A DNA stretch of 64,000 nucleotides from Meconema thalassinum (Eukaryota; Arthropoda; Insecta; Orthoptera; Tettigoniidae), in the NCBI GenBank assembly GCA_946902985.2, contig OX336388.2, positions 130,264,346-130,328,345 on the forward strand, in the 5' to 3' direction. Positions 21,690-31,737 of this stretch are shown here, piece after piece (within the stretch, counting starts at the first letter, position 1; the number at the start of each line of letters is the position of its first letter). The notes under the pieces are model-generated. The model was given only the letters and a program-made list of their open reading frames with translations, was not told the DNA's origin and did not search any database. Made by a program: the position numbers and the translations under genes.

Positions 21690-22330
21690 CAATCTTTATG
21701 TTATCAATCAATATAATAAAATTGGTCCGGCCAGATCAAACATAAAATGCCAGCGTTTCACCCCGGTGTGCCGTTGGGCTCGTCAGTTGGTACAGACACA
21801 CCTCACCAATATGCATGGCTAGCACATACTGAGAAGGCCATCACAAGACACAAAATACAAGTAGTGTTGCCGTCACGAGTGATGCCAATGTGCTACGGAA
21901 GTCAAGCTCCCTTCCATAAAACAAAACCTTACCTTGGCAATCCAAATAGATTATGAACATTCCCGAATGGGAATATGATGTTACTTTCCGTTTGATCAGA
22001 TAAATTATCAATCAATACGATAAAATTGGTCCGGCCAGATCAAACATAAAATGCCATAAAAAAAAGCATCACTCGTGACGTCAATACTACTTGTATTTTG
22101 TGTCTTGTGATGGCCTTCTCAATATGTGCTAGCCATGCGTATTGGTGAGGTGTGTCTGTACCAACTGACAAGCCCAACGGCACACCGGGGCGAAACGTTG
22201 GCATTTTGTTTGATCTGGCCGTACCAATTTTATCATATTGATTGATAATTTATCTGATCAAACGGAAAGTAACATCATATTCCCATTAGGGAATATTCAT
22301 AACCTAATCTTTATGTTATCAAACAGCTGA
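21690..22330. mobile_element. Foldback repeat with hammerhead-like motifs (same family as 13648-14317)
   Basis: The left part holds CCGGCCAGATCAAACATAAA and GCCAGCGTTTCACCCCGG, and the right part has the reverse forms (22140-22260). A third, truncated direct copy of the end lies at 22005-22060. Both arms share GTTGGGCTCGTCAG-type sequence and GGCTAGCACATA with the 13.6-kb element. The tandem plus inverted order of ends is a layout known for Penelope-like terminal repeats. No coding region is present. Confidence 0.7.
21750..21825 (-). ncRNA. Hammerhead-like motif (type III layout), left arm
   Basis: On the minus strand stem I pairs TTGGT with ACCAA (complements of 21805-21809 and 21787-21791). 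The core CTGACGA is the complement of 21780-21786, stem II pairs CCC with GGG, and GAAA follows. The cleavage triplet would be ATA. The twin in the right arm (22131-22206, plus) has a GTA triplet but a CTGACAA core, one base off consensus. Confidence 0.45.
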
Positions 22331-22399
22331 AACCATCATCCTCGTCTGATTTTACGATTTACTGTCCATTCCAATGCTCTTCATCAAACTATTTCCACT

Positions 22400-22720
22400 T
22401 ATGCAATGTCCAATTTAATTCAATTTTTCTTTTTTGTGTCTTGTTTTAACGTCATTCTTTCTACTATTTTCTGCAATACCTCTTCCTTTCTTATTTTTTC
22501 TTTCCAACTTGTTTCCTCCAACCGTCTCCAATTCCACATTTCTAGAGGCTCTATTCTTCTCTCATCTTCTTTTCTAAGTGTCCAGGTTTCGGCTCCATAC
22601 ATTGCCACACTCCAAATATAACACTTCACTAATCTATATTCCTTGCTCCACAAAGTAATATTGTTTTCTCATTAAAGGCTTCTTTAGCTAACGCAGCCCT
22701 TGATTTTATTTCTTTTGAGT
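22400..22720 (-). pseudogene. LINE RT C-terminal fragment
   Basis: The frame reads LVKCYIWSVAMYGAETWTLR then KEDERRIEPLEMWNWRRLEE, a close match in style to RTE-type C-termini. Coding character continues to 22720 with a frame break. It is truncated on both sides. Confidence 0.75.
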
Positions 22721-23089
22721 ATATCATGTCTTGTACAACCCAACTTTATAGGTGATCCTTTTTAACCAAGAATTGTATCCACTTTCATTTAAGAATTTTG
22801 ATCACTTTGGGTAGACATAGTTATTTTCCAAATCTCTTTGTTAATAATGTCAGTTATATCGTTAAGATATGCCAACACCTTGATACAGTCATCTAAATAC
22901 TGATGTGGAGCACTTGCCTGATGTCTCGGAGTACCTTTTCGTCAGCACACTCTTCTTAATGTTGTTTACTCCTGCCTGCAGCAGTTCCGCCAACCCTGCA
23001 AATGCCATAAGTGAATAAGAAATTATGTTTTAAAGACCTGAATTTCAGAAAAGTATTTTGTGATTAATGATTTTTAATATTGTAAGTTA
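22721..23089. other. No feature recognised
   Basis: AT-rich sequence between a LINE fragment and a mariner-like element, with no repeat or coding signal that I can support. Confidence 0.35.
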
Positions 23090-23773
23090 TACGAGGGTCA
23101 TTCCATAAGTCATGGCAACTATGTTACATCTTAGGATAGTGCTACAGCATGGGAAATCCATGGTGTGCATTGAACCGCTAAGGCCATGTGATGTCTCAAT
23201 GCCAACAGAAAATAGGATTCGAGTACAGTAGTTAACGGAAATGGTACAAATGAAAACCACACAATGGAACTCGGTGTAAATTTGTTTTGCACTAGTTCAA
23301 ATGGAACACAAACCAATCAATTAACATCCAGGGCACCGTTTCCAAGCATTGGAACAATGTTCAATAACAGACACGACATGTCAGTTCGGGCAGACAAGGG
23401 GCACCCACTTCGCGGCGAGTCGGCCGTTGCTGCGCATCCATGTCGGAAAACCATCCATCGTGCAAATGTTTGATAGTCACAAACAGCTTCACTTAGTGCT
23501 GCATGACACTGCGTAGCATTTCTGCCATCGAGAAAAGCAATTTTCATGAAAAATCACTGTTCCAAACTGCTTACGTCCATCTTGTTGCCCGGTCAAGATC
23601 AGAATGAACGTGTATGGCGCTGGTCCTAGCCACCTGCACTTACAGCCGCCGTCCGTCGGGTGAATTCTGTGCTGTTTGCCGCGGGGTTTCAAATGTCTAC
23701 ACTGGAATTACCGTGATACCATATGTTCGAAAGATATAAAATAGTTGCCATGACTTATTTAATGCCCCTCGTA
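23090..23773 (-). mobile_element. Mariner-like element with transposase N-terminus only
   Basis: Terminal repeats TACGAGGGTCATTCCATAAG and, reversed, TACGAGGGGCATTAAATAAG, then TCATGGCAACTAT in both. TA lies on each side (23088-23089 and 23774-23775). The minus strand from 23547 encodes NATQCHAALSEAVCDYQTF and DSPRSGCPLSARTD, the N-terminal DNA-binding part of a mariner-type transposase. The catalytic domain is deleted, so it depends on another copy. Confidence 0.8.
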
Positions 23774-23775
23774 TA

Positions 23776-24264
23776 AAATCGAACCTTGCAACTTTTATGG
23801 GGGGAGGGGGCAGGAGTGTATGGTTGAAAAAGGGAAAAATGTGTGGGTATAAGTTTTAGAAATTAAGCGTTGGTCCAGTGTATCATTGGTCAACGATAGG
23901 CAACTATTGTAGTAAAAATTTGCAGAGAAGAACTCGGACAGATGCCAGTGAACTGCCAAGTTACTGATTGTGTCGCCCATTATTATACACATGCTTTTGA
24001 CATCTCGCCTGCAGTCATCCTCACTTCTAATCGGTATCAGCACATTATTTCACAACATTCAGCATGGGTACGAATCGTACATGATAGAGTAAACCTAATA
24101 GTTTACTTCAAATCTGTATTACTGAAACTTAATGACTTACAATCGTGATTCGAGATTTCAAACATATTATCATCACAGCAAATACAAGAAGACGATCAGC
24201 TTGGTCCATCTAGACTAAAATCCCGCAAACCTGTGTAGAAAACTCCCTTGGAATTCAACATCAT
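23776..24264. other. No feature recognised
   Basis: Intronic sequence with no clear repeat, terminal inverted repeats or coding character. Confidence 0.35.
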
Positions 24265-24700
24265 CTTCAATTCCCCTTGTCCAGCTCCTGCCAGGTCAGG
24301 TTGTTAACGGTACTTCTCCACCGTTGCCTCTCCTTCCACCATTCCTCTTCAGTAATTGTATTCCAGTTCAGTCTTCTATTCCTTATACTGTTCTTGACAG
24401 AGTCTAACCATCTTCCCATTGTCCTCTTTTCCTCAATTTTAGCCTCCAACACTTGTTTTGGTGTTCTTCCCTCGTCCATCCTCATAACATATCCGAACCA
24501 TCTCAATTTATTCTTCTCCATCCTATCATTCAACTTTTCTACCCCCTATTTCTTTTCTGACCTCTTCATTCCTTACTCAGTCTCTCCTTGTCTTCTCCAC
24601 CATACTCCTCAGGAACTTTATCTCACTGGACTGAATTTTACTTTCTTCTCTTTTGGTCAATGTCCAAGTCTCTGATGCATCTCTACGTAGTATAAAACAA
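24265..24700 (-). pseudogene. LINE RT C-terminal fragment
   Basis: Encodes ETWTLTKREESKIQSSEIKF and FLRSMVEKTRRD, then, in a shifted frame, NKLRWFGYVMRMDEGRTPKQ and the end MGRWLDSVKNSIRNRRLNWN. This matches the LINE at 19095-19838 in many residues, so both are from one family. The 5' part is missing and there is a frame break near 24560. Confidence 0.8.
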
Positions 24701-24704
24701 AGTC

Positions 24705-24955
24705 CCCGATTCTTGGATGTAACGGGTAATCTCGAAAACCACTGGATGGATTTTGATTTGGTTTTCATTCTGTAAAGGATTTATCGAGGAAGGTTTCTGT
24801 AGAAAAACATTCATTTATGACCAAAGGAAGGCGAGCAGTAACGATATCAGTGAATCGAGTCGAAGAAAAACCTGCCGTCCATGTGCCTTTTAAGCTTTCG
24901 CTGAGTAAACCGTTAAAGATACCGAGTGTAGCCGGGGCGGGTTGCTAGTATGTTA
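24705..24955 (+). repeat. Unclassified repeat ending in GGGGCGGGTTGCTAG
   Basis: The stretch CTCGAAAACCACTGGATGGA and the terminal GTAGCCGGGGCGGGTTGCTAG resemble repeat ends that occur widely in arthropod genomes. A CTAG end followed by T would suit a Helitron, but no upstream hairpin is visible, so I leave the class open. Confidence 0.4.
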
Positions 24956-25019
24956 ATATAGGGGTATAGTAACTTACATCTTGTATCCTTGGATTTAATA
25001 AGAAATAATATCCCAATGA

Positions 25020-25330
25020 CAAATGGCGGAATGTATGGACATCATCTACACCAGCAGGCATGGTGAATGTTCAGGATCCGCATATGAAACTACCTCACCT
25101 GGCTTCAATGTACCTTGGTATACCCGGAGTAGACTAAACCATGGTAGAAGTATTTTCTTGGGAAAAAGTGCTTCGATTCTTCATAAATGGGGCTGGAAAG
25201 ACTCCTCACACTGCGATTGTTCTGTACAGTCAATGGAACATATAGTGCTGGAATGTCCCATCTGAGCCTTTCCTGGCAGTATGTAGGACCTAGCCTTTGT
25301 TACATCTAAGGCAATGGACTAAAAGTCACA
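25020..25330 (+). pseudogene. Jockey-like LINE C-terminal fragment
   Basis: The frame reads PGFNVPWYTRSRLNHGRSI, then ILHKWGWKDSSHCDCSVQ and SMEHIVLECPI. The HKWGW, CDC and HIVLECP residues form the cysteine/histidine end of Jockey-like ORF2 proteins. Only this part survives. Confidence 0.75.
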
Positions 25331-25778
25331 AGACCAGACAGTCGAACAGCAGCCACACACACATGAATCGCACTAGGACATTGTCGTTGACACCTTCAAC
25401 CATAAAATTGCATCCGCATTGCCTTGTTTTCATTCATCTTCTGAAAGTAATTTTACATTCATAAATCGCCCCAATTTGAACAAAGATTTTTTCACAAGAG
25501 TGCAGTACAACGACGTGTGTGCGTATCTTCAAGAACGGAAGTGGACTAATCAAAACAGACCTCGCATACGTAACCTATGCTAGGCAATTGAAATTTGGCA
25601 CTCTTGTGTCATAGGACCGAAAACAAGGAGATTTTCTAAATATGCTCCCCAATGTGATGCTTGGGACAGCATTAAACGGGGATGTGTCTGTGTGTGTCAC
25701 TGTCGGCTACCTATACACATTGAATTGATATTTTAACGCTCTACCCCATAAATACCCATGATAAGATAGACTACTAAC
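25331..25778. other. Intron sequence, no feature recognised
   Basis: Lies just downstream of the exon 25779-25946 of the EGF-repeat gene. No repeat recognised. Confidence 0.35.
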
Positions 25779-25946
25779 CTATCTTCTCGCAGCTCTCGAA
25801 GGGATCTCCGCTGGTGCCCGATGGACAACTGCAGATGGGAATGTGATTCTTCGCTGCACAATCCGATCCTGTTCCACATGATCCTGGACACGCCATCTCA
25901 CATTTGCCCTTGACGCAAGTCTTGTCGGTTGCGCAATCGTCGTTAC
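25779..25946 (-). CDS. EGF-repeat secreted protein, internal exon
   Basis: A 168-bp exon (56 codons) with acceptor TTTATGATTTAG before 25946 and donor GTTAGT at 25778. Both ends are phase 1. It encodes NDDCATDKTCVKGKC, then CPGSCGTGSDC and PICSCPSGTSGDPFESCEK: a cysteine pair unit followed by an EGF-like unit. Joined to the exon at 30897 it gives GECSGNDDCATDKTC, and joined to 13445 it gives ESCEKIADLCIPNPCG. Both junctions restore normal repeat spacing, which supports the exon order. I cannot exclude extra symmetric exons in the long introns. Confidence 0.85.
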   Translation of the reverse strand, partial: VTTIAQPTRLASRANVRWRVQDHVEQDRIVQRRITFPSAVVHRAPAEIPSRAARR

Positions 25947-26127
25947 CTAAATCATAAACAATGTATCTCGGTTTAGTCGGGATGACAAAATAATGCAATT
26001 AAATATCGTTTATACTTCCGCGTATTATATTTTATTTTCGACCGAATTCGCCTGATTTCGCCTTTCGGCATCGTCATGGCAAATGAGTGGGATTTAAGCG
26101 AAGGTAAAATTATAAGCCTATATTGCA

Positions 26128-28610
26128 TTAGAGTGCTTAGTCAAGAGGGAGTAGCCCCGCGCATGTTTGATTATCTAGGCAGCGAGGTGTACACGAGTAG
26201 ATCACTAACTTTAGAGGGCTGAGAGGAAGGAGTGTTTGAGTATCAAGGCAGCGGGGTGTACACGAGTAGATCACTGATTTTAGAGGGCTTAGACAAGAGG
26301 AAAGAGTGTATGAGTATCTAAGCAGTGGGGTATACAGTAGTAGATCACTGGCTTAAGAGGGCTTAGACAAGAGGAAGGAGTGTATGAGTATCTAAGCAGT
26401 GGGGTGTACAGTAGTAGATCACTGGCTTGAGGGCTTAGACAAGAGGAAGGATTGTATGAGTATCTAAGCAGCGGGGTGTACAGTAGTAGATCACTGATTT
26501 TAGTGGGCATAGACAAAAGGAAAGAGTGTATGAGTATCCAGGCAGCGGGGTGTACAGTAGTAGTAGATCACTGATTTTAGTGGGCTTAGACAAGAGGAAA
26601 GAGTGTATGAGTATCCAGGCAGCGGTGTGTACAGTAGTAGATCACTGACTTTAGTGGTCCTAGACTAGAGGAAGGGGTGTATGAGTATCCAGGCAGCGGG
26701 GTGTACAGTAGTAGGTCACTGATTTTAGAGGGCTTAGACAAGAGGAAAGAGTGTATGAGTATCTAAGCAGCGGGGTGTACAGCAGTAGATCACTGATTTT
26801 AGAGGGCTTAGACAAGAGGAAAGAGTGTATGAGTATCTAAGCAGCGGTGTGTACGGTAGTAGATCACTGACTTTGGAAGGCTTAGACAAGAGGAAAAAGT
26901 GTATGAGTATCTAAGCAGCGGGGTGTACAGTAGAAGATCACTGACTTTGGAGGGCTTAGACAAGAGGAAGGAGTGTATGAGTATCTAAGCAACGGGGTGT
27001 ACAGTAGTAGATCACTGGCTTAAGAGGGCTTAGACAAGAGGAAGGAGTGTATGAGTATCTAAGCAGTGGGTTGTACAGGAGTAGATCACTGACTTTGGAG
27101 GGCTTAGACAAGAGGAAGGAGTGTATTAGTATCCAGGCAGCGGGGTGTACAGGAGCAGATCACTGCCTTTAGAGGGCTTAGACAAGAGGGAAGAGTGTAT
27201 GAGTATCCAGGCAGCGGGGTGTACAGGAGTAGATCAGTGACTTTAGAGGGCTTAGACAAGAGGATGGAGTGTATGAGTATCCAGGCAGCGGGGTGTACAG
27301 TAGTAGATCACTGCCTTTAGAGGGCTTAGACAAGAGGAAGGAGTGTATGAGTATGCAGGCAGCGGGGTGTACAGGAGTAGATCAGTGACTTTAGAGGGCT
27401 TAGACAAGAGGTTGGAGTGTATGAGTATCAAGGCAGCGGGGTGTACAGGAGTTGATCACTGACTTTAGTGGGCTTAGACAAGAGGAAGGTGTGTATGAGA
27501 ATCTAAGCAGTGGGGTGTACAGTAGTAGATCACTGACTTTAGTGGTCCTAGACAAGAGGAAGGGGTGTAGGAGTATCCAGGCAGCGAGGTGTACTGGAGT
27601 AGATCACTGACTTTAGTGGGCTTAGACAAGAGGAAGGAGTGTATGAGTATCCAGGCAGCGGGGTGTACAGGAGTAGATCACTGACTTTAGTGGGCTTAGA
27701 CAAGAGGATGGAGTGTGTGAGTATCTAAGCAGTGGGGTGTACAGTAGTAGATCACTGATTTTAGAGAGCTTAGACAAGAGGAAGGAGTGTATGAGTGTCT
27801 AAGCAGTGGGTTGTACAGGAGTAGATCACTGGCTTTAGAGGGCTCAGACAAGAGGAAGGAGTGTATGAGTATCCAGGCAGCGGGGTGTACAGGAGTAGAT
27901 CACTGACTTTAGTGGGCTTAGACAAGAGGAAGGTGTGTATGAGAATCTAAGCAATGGGGTGTACAGTAGTAGATCATTGACTTTAGTGGTCCTAGACAAG
28001 AGGAAGGGGTGTATGAGTATCCAGGCAGCGAGGTGTACTGGAGTAGATCACTGACTTTAGTGGGCTTAGACAAGAGGAAGGAGTGTATGAGTATCCAGGC
28101 AGCGGGGTGTACAGGAGTAGATCACTGACTTTAGTGGGCTTAGACAAGAGGAAGGAGTGTATGAGTATCCAGGCAGCGGGGTGTACAGGAGTAGATCACT
28201 GACTTTAGTGGGCTTAGACAAGAGGAAGGAGTGTATGAGTATGCAGGCAGCGGGGTGTACAGGAGTAGATCACTGACTTTAGTGGGCTTAGACAAGAGGA
28301 AGGAGTGTATGAGTATGCAGGCAGCGGGGTGTACAGGAGTAGATCACTGACTTTAGTGGGCTTAGACAAGAGGAAGGAGTGTATGAGTATCCAGGCAGCG
28401 GGGTGTACAGGAGTAGATCACTGACTTTAGTGGGCTTAGACAAGTGGAAGGAGTGTATGAGTATCTAAGCCATCGGGTGTACAGGAGTAGATCACTGTCT
28501 TTAGTGGGCTTAGACAAGAGGATGGAGTGTATGAGTATCTACCTAGGTAGGCAGCGGGGTGTACAGGAGCAGATCACTGACTTTAGAGGGCTTAGACAAG
28601 AGGAAGGAAG
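26128..28610. repeat. Minisatellite, 73-bp unit, about 34 copies
   Basis: The unit contains GGGCTTAGACAAGAGGAAGG, GTGTATGAGTATC and GTACAGTAGTAGATCACTGA. GACAAGAGG recurs at 26292 and 26365 (73 bp) and keeps that spacing. The first two units are the most diverged (CACGAGTAGATCACTAAC). Variants such as CCAGGCAGCG and CTAAGCAGTG are shared among blocks, which shows higher-order spread. Lies in the intron between exons 25779-25946 and 30897-31046. Confidence 0.95.
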
Positions 28611-28615
28611 ACCTG

Positions 28616-29299
28616 GGGCCTGTTCCACGAATGAACTTTGCAACTTTTCACTTTGCACTTTGCACTTTTCAGTTCAGATTTTGTTCCACCATCACTTTTC
28701 AGATTTGTCTTGCAAAGTGAAAAGTGAAAAGTTAGGAATCTTTTCACTTTAGAAGACTGTTATGTTCCTCCATTGGTGCAGAAATTCAAAGTGCAAAGGA
28801 ATGATTGAAAAGTTTTCAGAAATCTTTGCAAAGAGATGATTCCCTTTTCAGCTGTTAATGAACAAGTCTCTACACTAGTTTCTCGGCGCAGAATTTGGTT
28901 TAGTGTTATAAATATGTTACGCAGGAGCTTTTGTTACCATCAAGTGAGGATAGTGATGAAGAATCCAACAAGAAGACGTACAAAGACAGGATGAATTTTC
29001 ATAACCTCACTTTAGTATAGACAGGTTAAAAGTTCCACCTGATCAATACTTTTATTAACTAAGATCACTGGGTGGTCATTAGTGGGACATGTTTCACCAT
29101 GAAAAATAAAGCATTAAATCATGGAATAAATATACAGTTTGTTCATGGAATAAACATGATCGGATCATTCCTATGCAAAGACTTTTCACTTTGCAAAAAA
29201 AAATGAAAAGTAATACATAGATCATGGTGGAACAGAAAGACTTTGCACTTTGCAAGAATTGAAGTGAAAAGTTGCAAAGTTCATTCGTGGAACAGGCCC
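28616..29299. mobile_element. PIF/Harbinger-like non-autonomous element
   Basis: Terminal repeats GGGCCTGTTCCACGAATGAA and its reverse, continuing to ACTTTGCAACTTTTCACTT, lie at both ends. CTG at 28613-28615 and 29300-29302 would be a 3-bp target duplication. The interior is rich in CTTTGCA/TTTTCAC motifs and has no transposase. It sits at the right border of the minisatellite. Confidence 0.75.
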
Positions 29300-29414
29300 C
29301 TGGGCATGTTTGAGCTTCTGGTATTAATAATGTAATAGAAATGGGTTAGGGGGTTAATTGGAACGTATAGTTTTGAAGCCATTCCTTCAGTGTTCACTAT
29401 ACAAACTGTCATTT

Positions 29415-29505
29415 GTAGCTTTTCAGTCGATCAACACGAATTTGCCCAATGGCTGGGCGGGGTGCAATGTATAAAATATGTAAATTATCTCCTGAAATAA
29501 AAAAA
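29415..29505 (+). repeat. Dispersed repeat R80 copy
   Basis: Reads AGCTTTTCAGTCGATCAACA, then TTTGCCCAATGGCTGGGCGG and TATGTAAATTATCTCCTGAA. It shares the whole length with 41318-41400. Confidence 0.75.
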
Positions 29506-29739
29506 TATGCATTAGTTACTGTAATTATCACCGTCATAATGGGGCAAATAGCCTCAACTACAGTGAGTGGACAACGATTTACTGTAAGTATTTTCTGTGC
29601 TGATCTCATTCCGCAATTTTTTTAGTATTTACCTGGCGAGGTCATTGATATATGTGATCCTGTACCACATGTGCTCTGCAGAGTGATATCGGATGAGTTT
29701 GGAAGCTAACAACTATGATCGAAGTCAGAACTATTGACA

Positions 29740-30490
29740 CTCGAATCACCTTTCTGTGGCTTCCAAGCCACATGGGAATTGCGGGAAATGAGTAATGTTA
29801 GTTGATCAAGCTGAAAAAAAGGCGGTATCACTACGACCTCGACCAATGGAGGTACCCGCTAGAAATATTCGCTCGCAGTTACGCCTACAAGTTCTGGCTT
29901 TTTGGGAGAGTCAGTGGCTAGCTGACCCACTGCCCAGTAAACTGAGAGCGATCAAGGGAACTACTCGCGTGTGGCGGAGCTCTTTCCGGTCACGGAGAGA
30001 GTCCGTCATTTTGTGTAGGCTAAGGATAGGTCATACAAGATCCACCCACTCGTACCTAATGAGAAGGGAAGACCCTCCACTTTGTACCTGTGGAGCCGTT
30101 TTCACCGTGGCCCACATTTCCACCGAGTGTGTGGATCTTGCTGACTTACGAAGAAACTTGGTTTGCAGATGACACTCAAACTTATATTAGCCGATGACGC
30201 GGTGGCTGCTGATCGCGTTATCCGCTTTATAAGTGAGAGTGTGTTAGGGCCAGCAATCTACATTTTCCAGTATAAATTGACTCAACGACTTGTTCGTTTT
30301 TGAATGATAATGTTTTGTTTTTCCGTAATTTTTGTTTATTTTTATAATTTTTAATTTTTATTTAATTTTTTGTTTTTGTTTTATTAATTTTTGGTCTTTT
30401 TAAATTTAGGCGTCCACCTCTAAATTTTAAATTCAATTCCAAATTTGTACCTCGTAGTTCCGCCCCTTAAAACAACAATAACTAACTAAC
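29740..30490 (+). pseudogene. LINE 3' end with RNase H C-terminus (copy 2) and tail module
   Basis: The frame includes WLPSHMGIAGNE and, after a shift, RPMEVPARNIRSQLRLQVLA and RIGHTRSTHSYLMRREDPP, as in the copy at 430-1000. The 3' untranslated part runs to CTCGTAGTTCCGCCCCTTAA followed by AACAACAATAACTAACTAAC. That end is the shared tail module without its first 5 to 12 bases. Thus the LINE and the SINE-like copies share a 3' end, as expected if this LINE supplies their mobility. Confidence 0.8.
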
Positions 30491-30896
30491 TCAGAACTAT
30501 TGCGCAAATGTTTACCAATTAAAAGAGCGTCTATAGCAAATACTTTTATAGCGATGGTGACAAGAAATTTAAAAAGCATGCCAAGATTATTTAAGGCTGC
30601 TAATAAAGCATCGAACTTTCGTATCCTAAGGCAGCACTGAAGATGGCTTCAGTGAGCTTCAGTGCATCAAATTATTAATCTCATTTGATGCAGAAATGTG
30701 TGTGTTAACGTTCTGAATCTGGTGGTAAATCTATGTAACACACTAAGAACGATACAATCATAATTTGCAAGATCATTTGGGGAATTCGTAATTCGTTGTC
30801 CACCCTCTTTATAGGCCTATTTGTTTTGGAAATATGTTTTATAATAATGTATTTGTGAGTCACTACGGAACCAATAAGTCTAAATTACTTCCTTAC
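30491..30896. other. Intron sequence, no feature recognised
   Basis: AT-rich, no repeat recognised. It adjoins the exon at 30897. Confidence 0.35.
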
Positions 30897-31046
30897 CTGA
30901 GCATTCCCCTTTAACGCACTCTTTTAAGGGGTCTCCGATGAAGTTGGCTATGCAGGAACACATAGCCTTGCCATCCTGATCTTCACAGTTAGTGTTCTTT
31001 CCACAGGGATGCCCATCGCATGCGTTTCCTTCTCCTGCCGCTGAAC
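30897..31046 (-). CDS. EGF-repeat secreted protein, second visible exon
   Basis: A 150-bp exon (50 codons), acceptor ATTACAG before 31046 and donor GTAAGG at 30896, phase 1 at both ends. It encodes CDGHPCGKNTNCEDQDG followed by KAMCSCIANFIGDPLKEC and KGECS, one EGF-like unit of six cysteines. It follows directly on the signal-peptide exon and precedes the exon at 25779. Confidence 0.87.
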
Positions 31047-31104
31047 CTGTAATAGGGCAAATAATTTACATTAACAAGGGCAGATTTTGGTTAATTACGT
31101 TTCC

Positions 31105-31630
31105 AAAGTTAACGTTGAGGCTTCAGTCTTTTGACTGGTTCGATGCAGCCCTCCATGCTTCCCTGTCCTGAACTAATTTTTTCATCTCTACATAGCCTCC
31201 ACACCCTACATCTGAGGCACTCTGTTTTACATATTCCAACCTTGGTCTACCCCTACAGTGCTTATTCTCGACCCTTCCTTCCATTACTAAGTTTGCTATT
31301 CCTGGGTGTCTTAGTATGTGTTCTACCAACTCATCTCTTCTCTTCATTAGCAGTTGCCAGAAACTTCTCTCCTCTCCCAATCGTCCTAATACCCCTTCAT
31401 TAGTTACTGTACCCATCTGATTTTCATAATTCTCGCGTAACACCACATTTCAAACCCTCTAATTCTCCTCTTTTCTGCTGAGCCAACGGTCCAAGTTTCA
31501 CTTCCATAGAGCGCCACGCTTCAGACAAATGACTTCCTAATACCTAAATTTATATTCGATGTCAACAGATTCCTTTTCGGTAGAAATGCTTTCCTTTCCT
31601 GAGCCAACCTATTTTTATATCCTCTTAACG
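31105..31630 (-). pseudogene. LINE C-terminal fragment (same family as 51571-52495)
   Basis: Encodes GRLGEERSFWQLLMKRRDEL, HILRHPGIANLVMEGRVENK and CRGRPRLEYVKQSASDVGCG, ending EAWRAASNQSKD. The copy at 51571-52495 has the same end. Frame breaks upstream (31447-31630) separate SETWTVGSAEKRR-like sequence. It is 5'-truncated. Confidence 0.8.
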
Positions 31631-31737
31631 TTACTCACCAAAAATAGGAACGAAATTATAGTTACTTAAGTGCGAAAAATAACTGCGCAACGGTAGAATT
31701 AATGTTTCCGTTATTAAAAATAACTTTTTATTTTTTA

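Noticed and set aside
21645..21690. Hammerhead-like hairpin with GAAACTGGTC
   Set aside because: The core lacks a proper CTGANGA and stem II; kept only as a remark in the finding on the adjacent foldback.
24705..24955. A Helitron end
   Set aside because: The CTAG end and T are suggestive, but there is no terminal hairpin and no Rep/helicase sequence, so the class is left open.
26128..28610. Regular repeats that might be a CRISPR array
   Set aside because: Units are contiguous 73-bp copies with no unique spacers, in an animal genome; it is a minisatellite.
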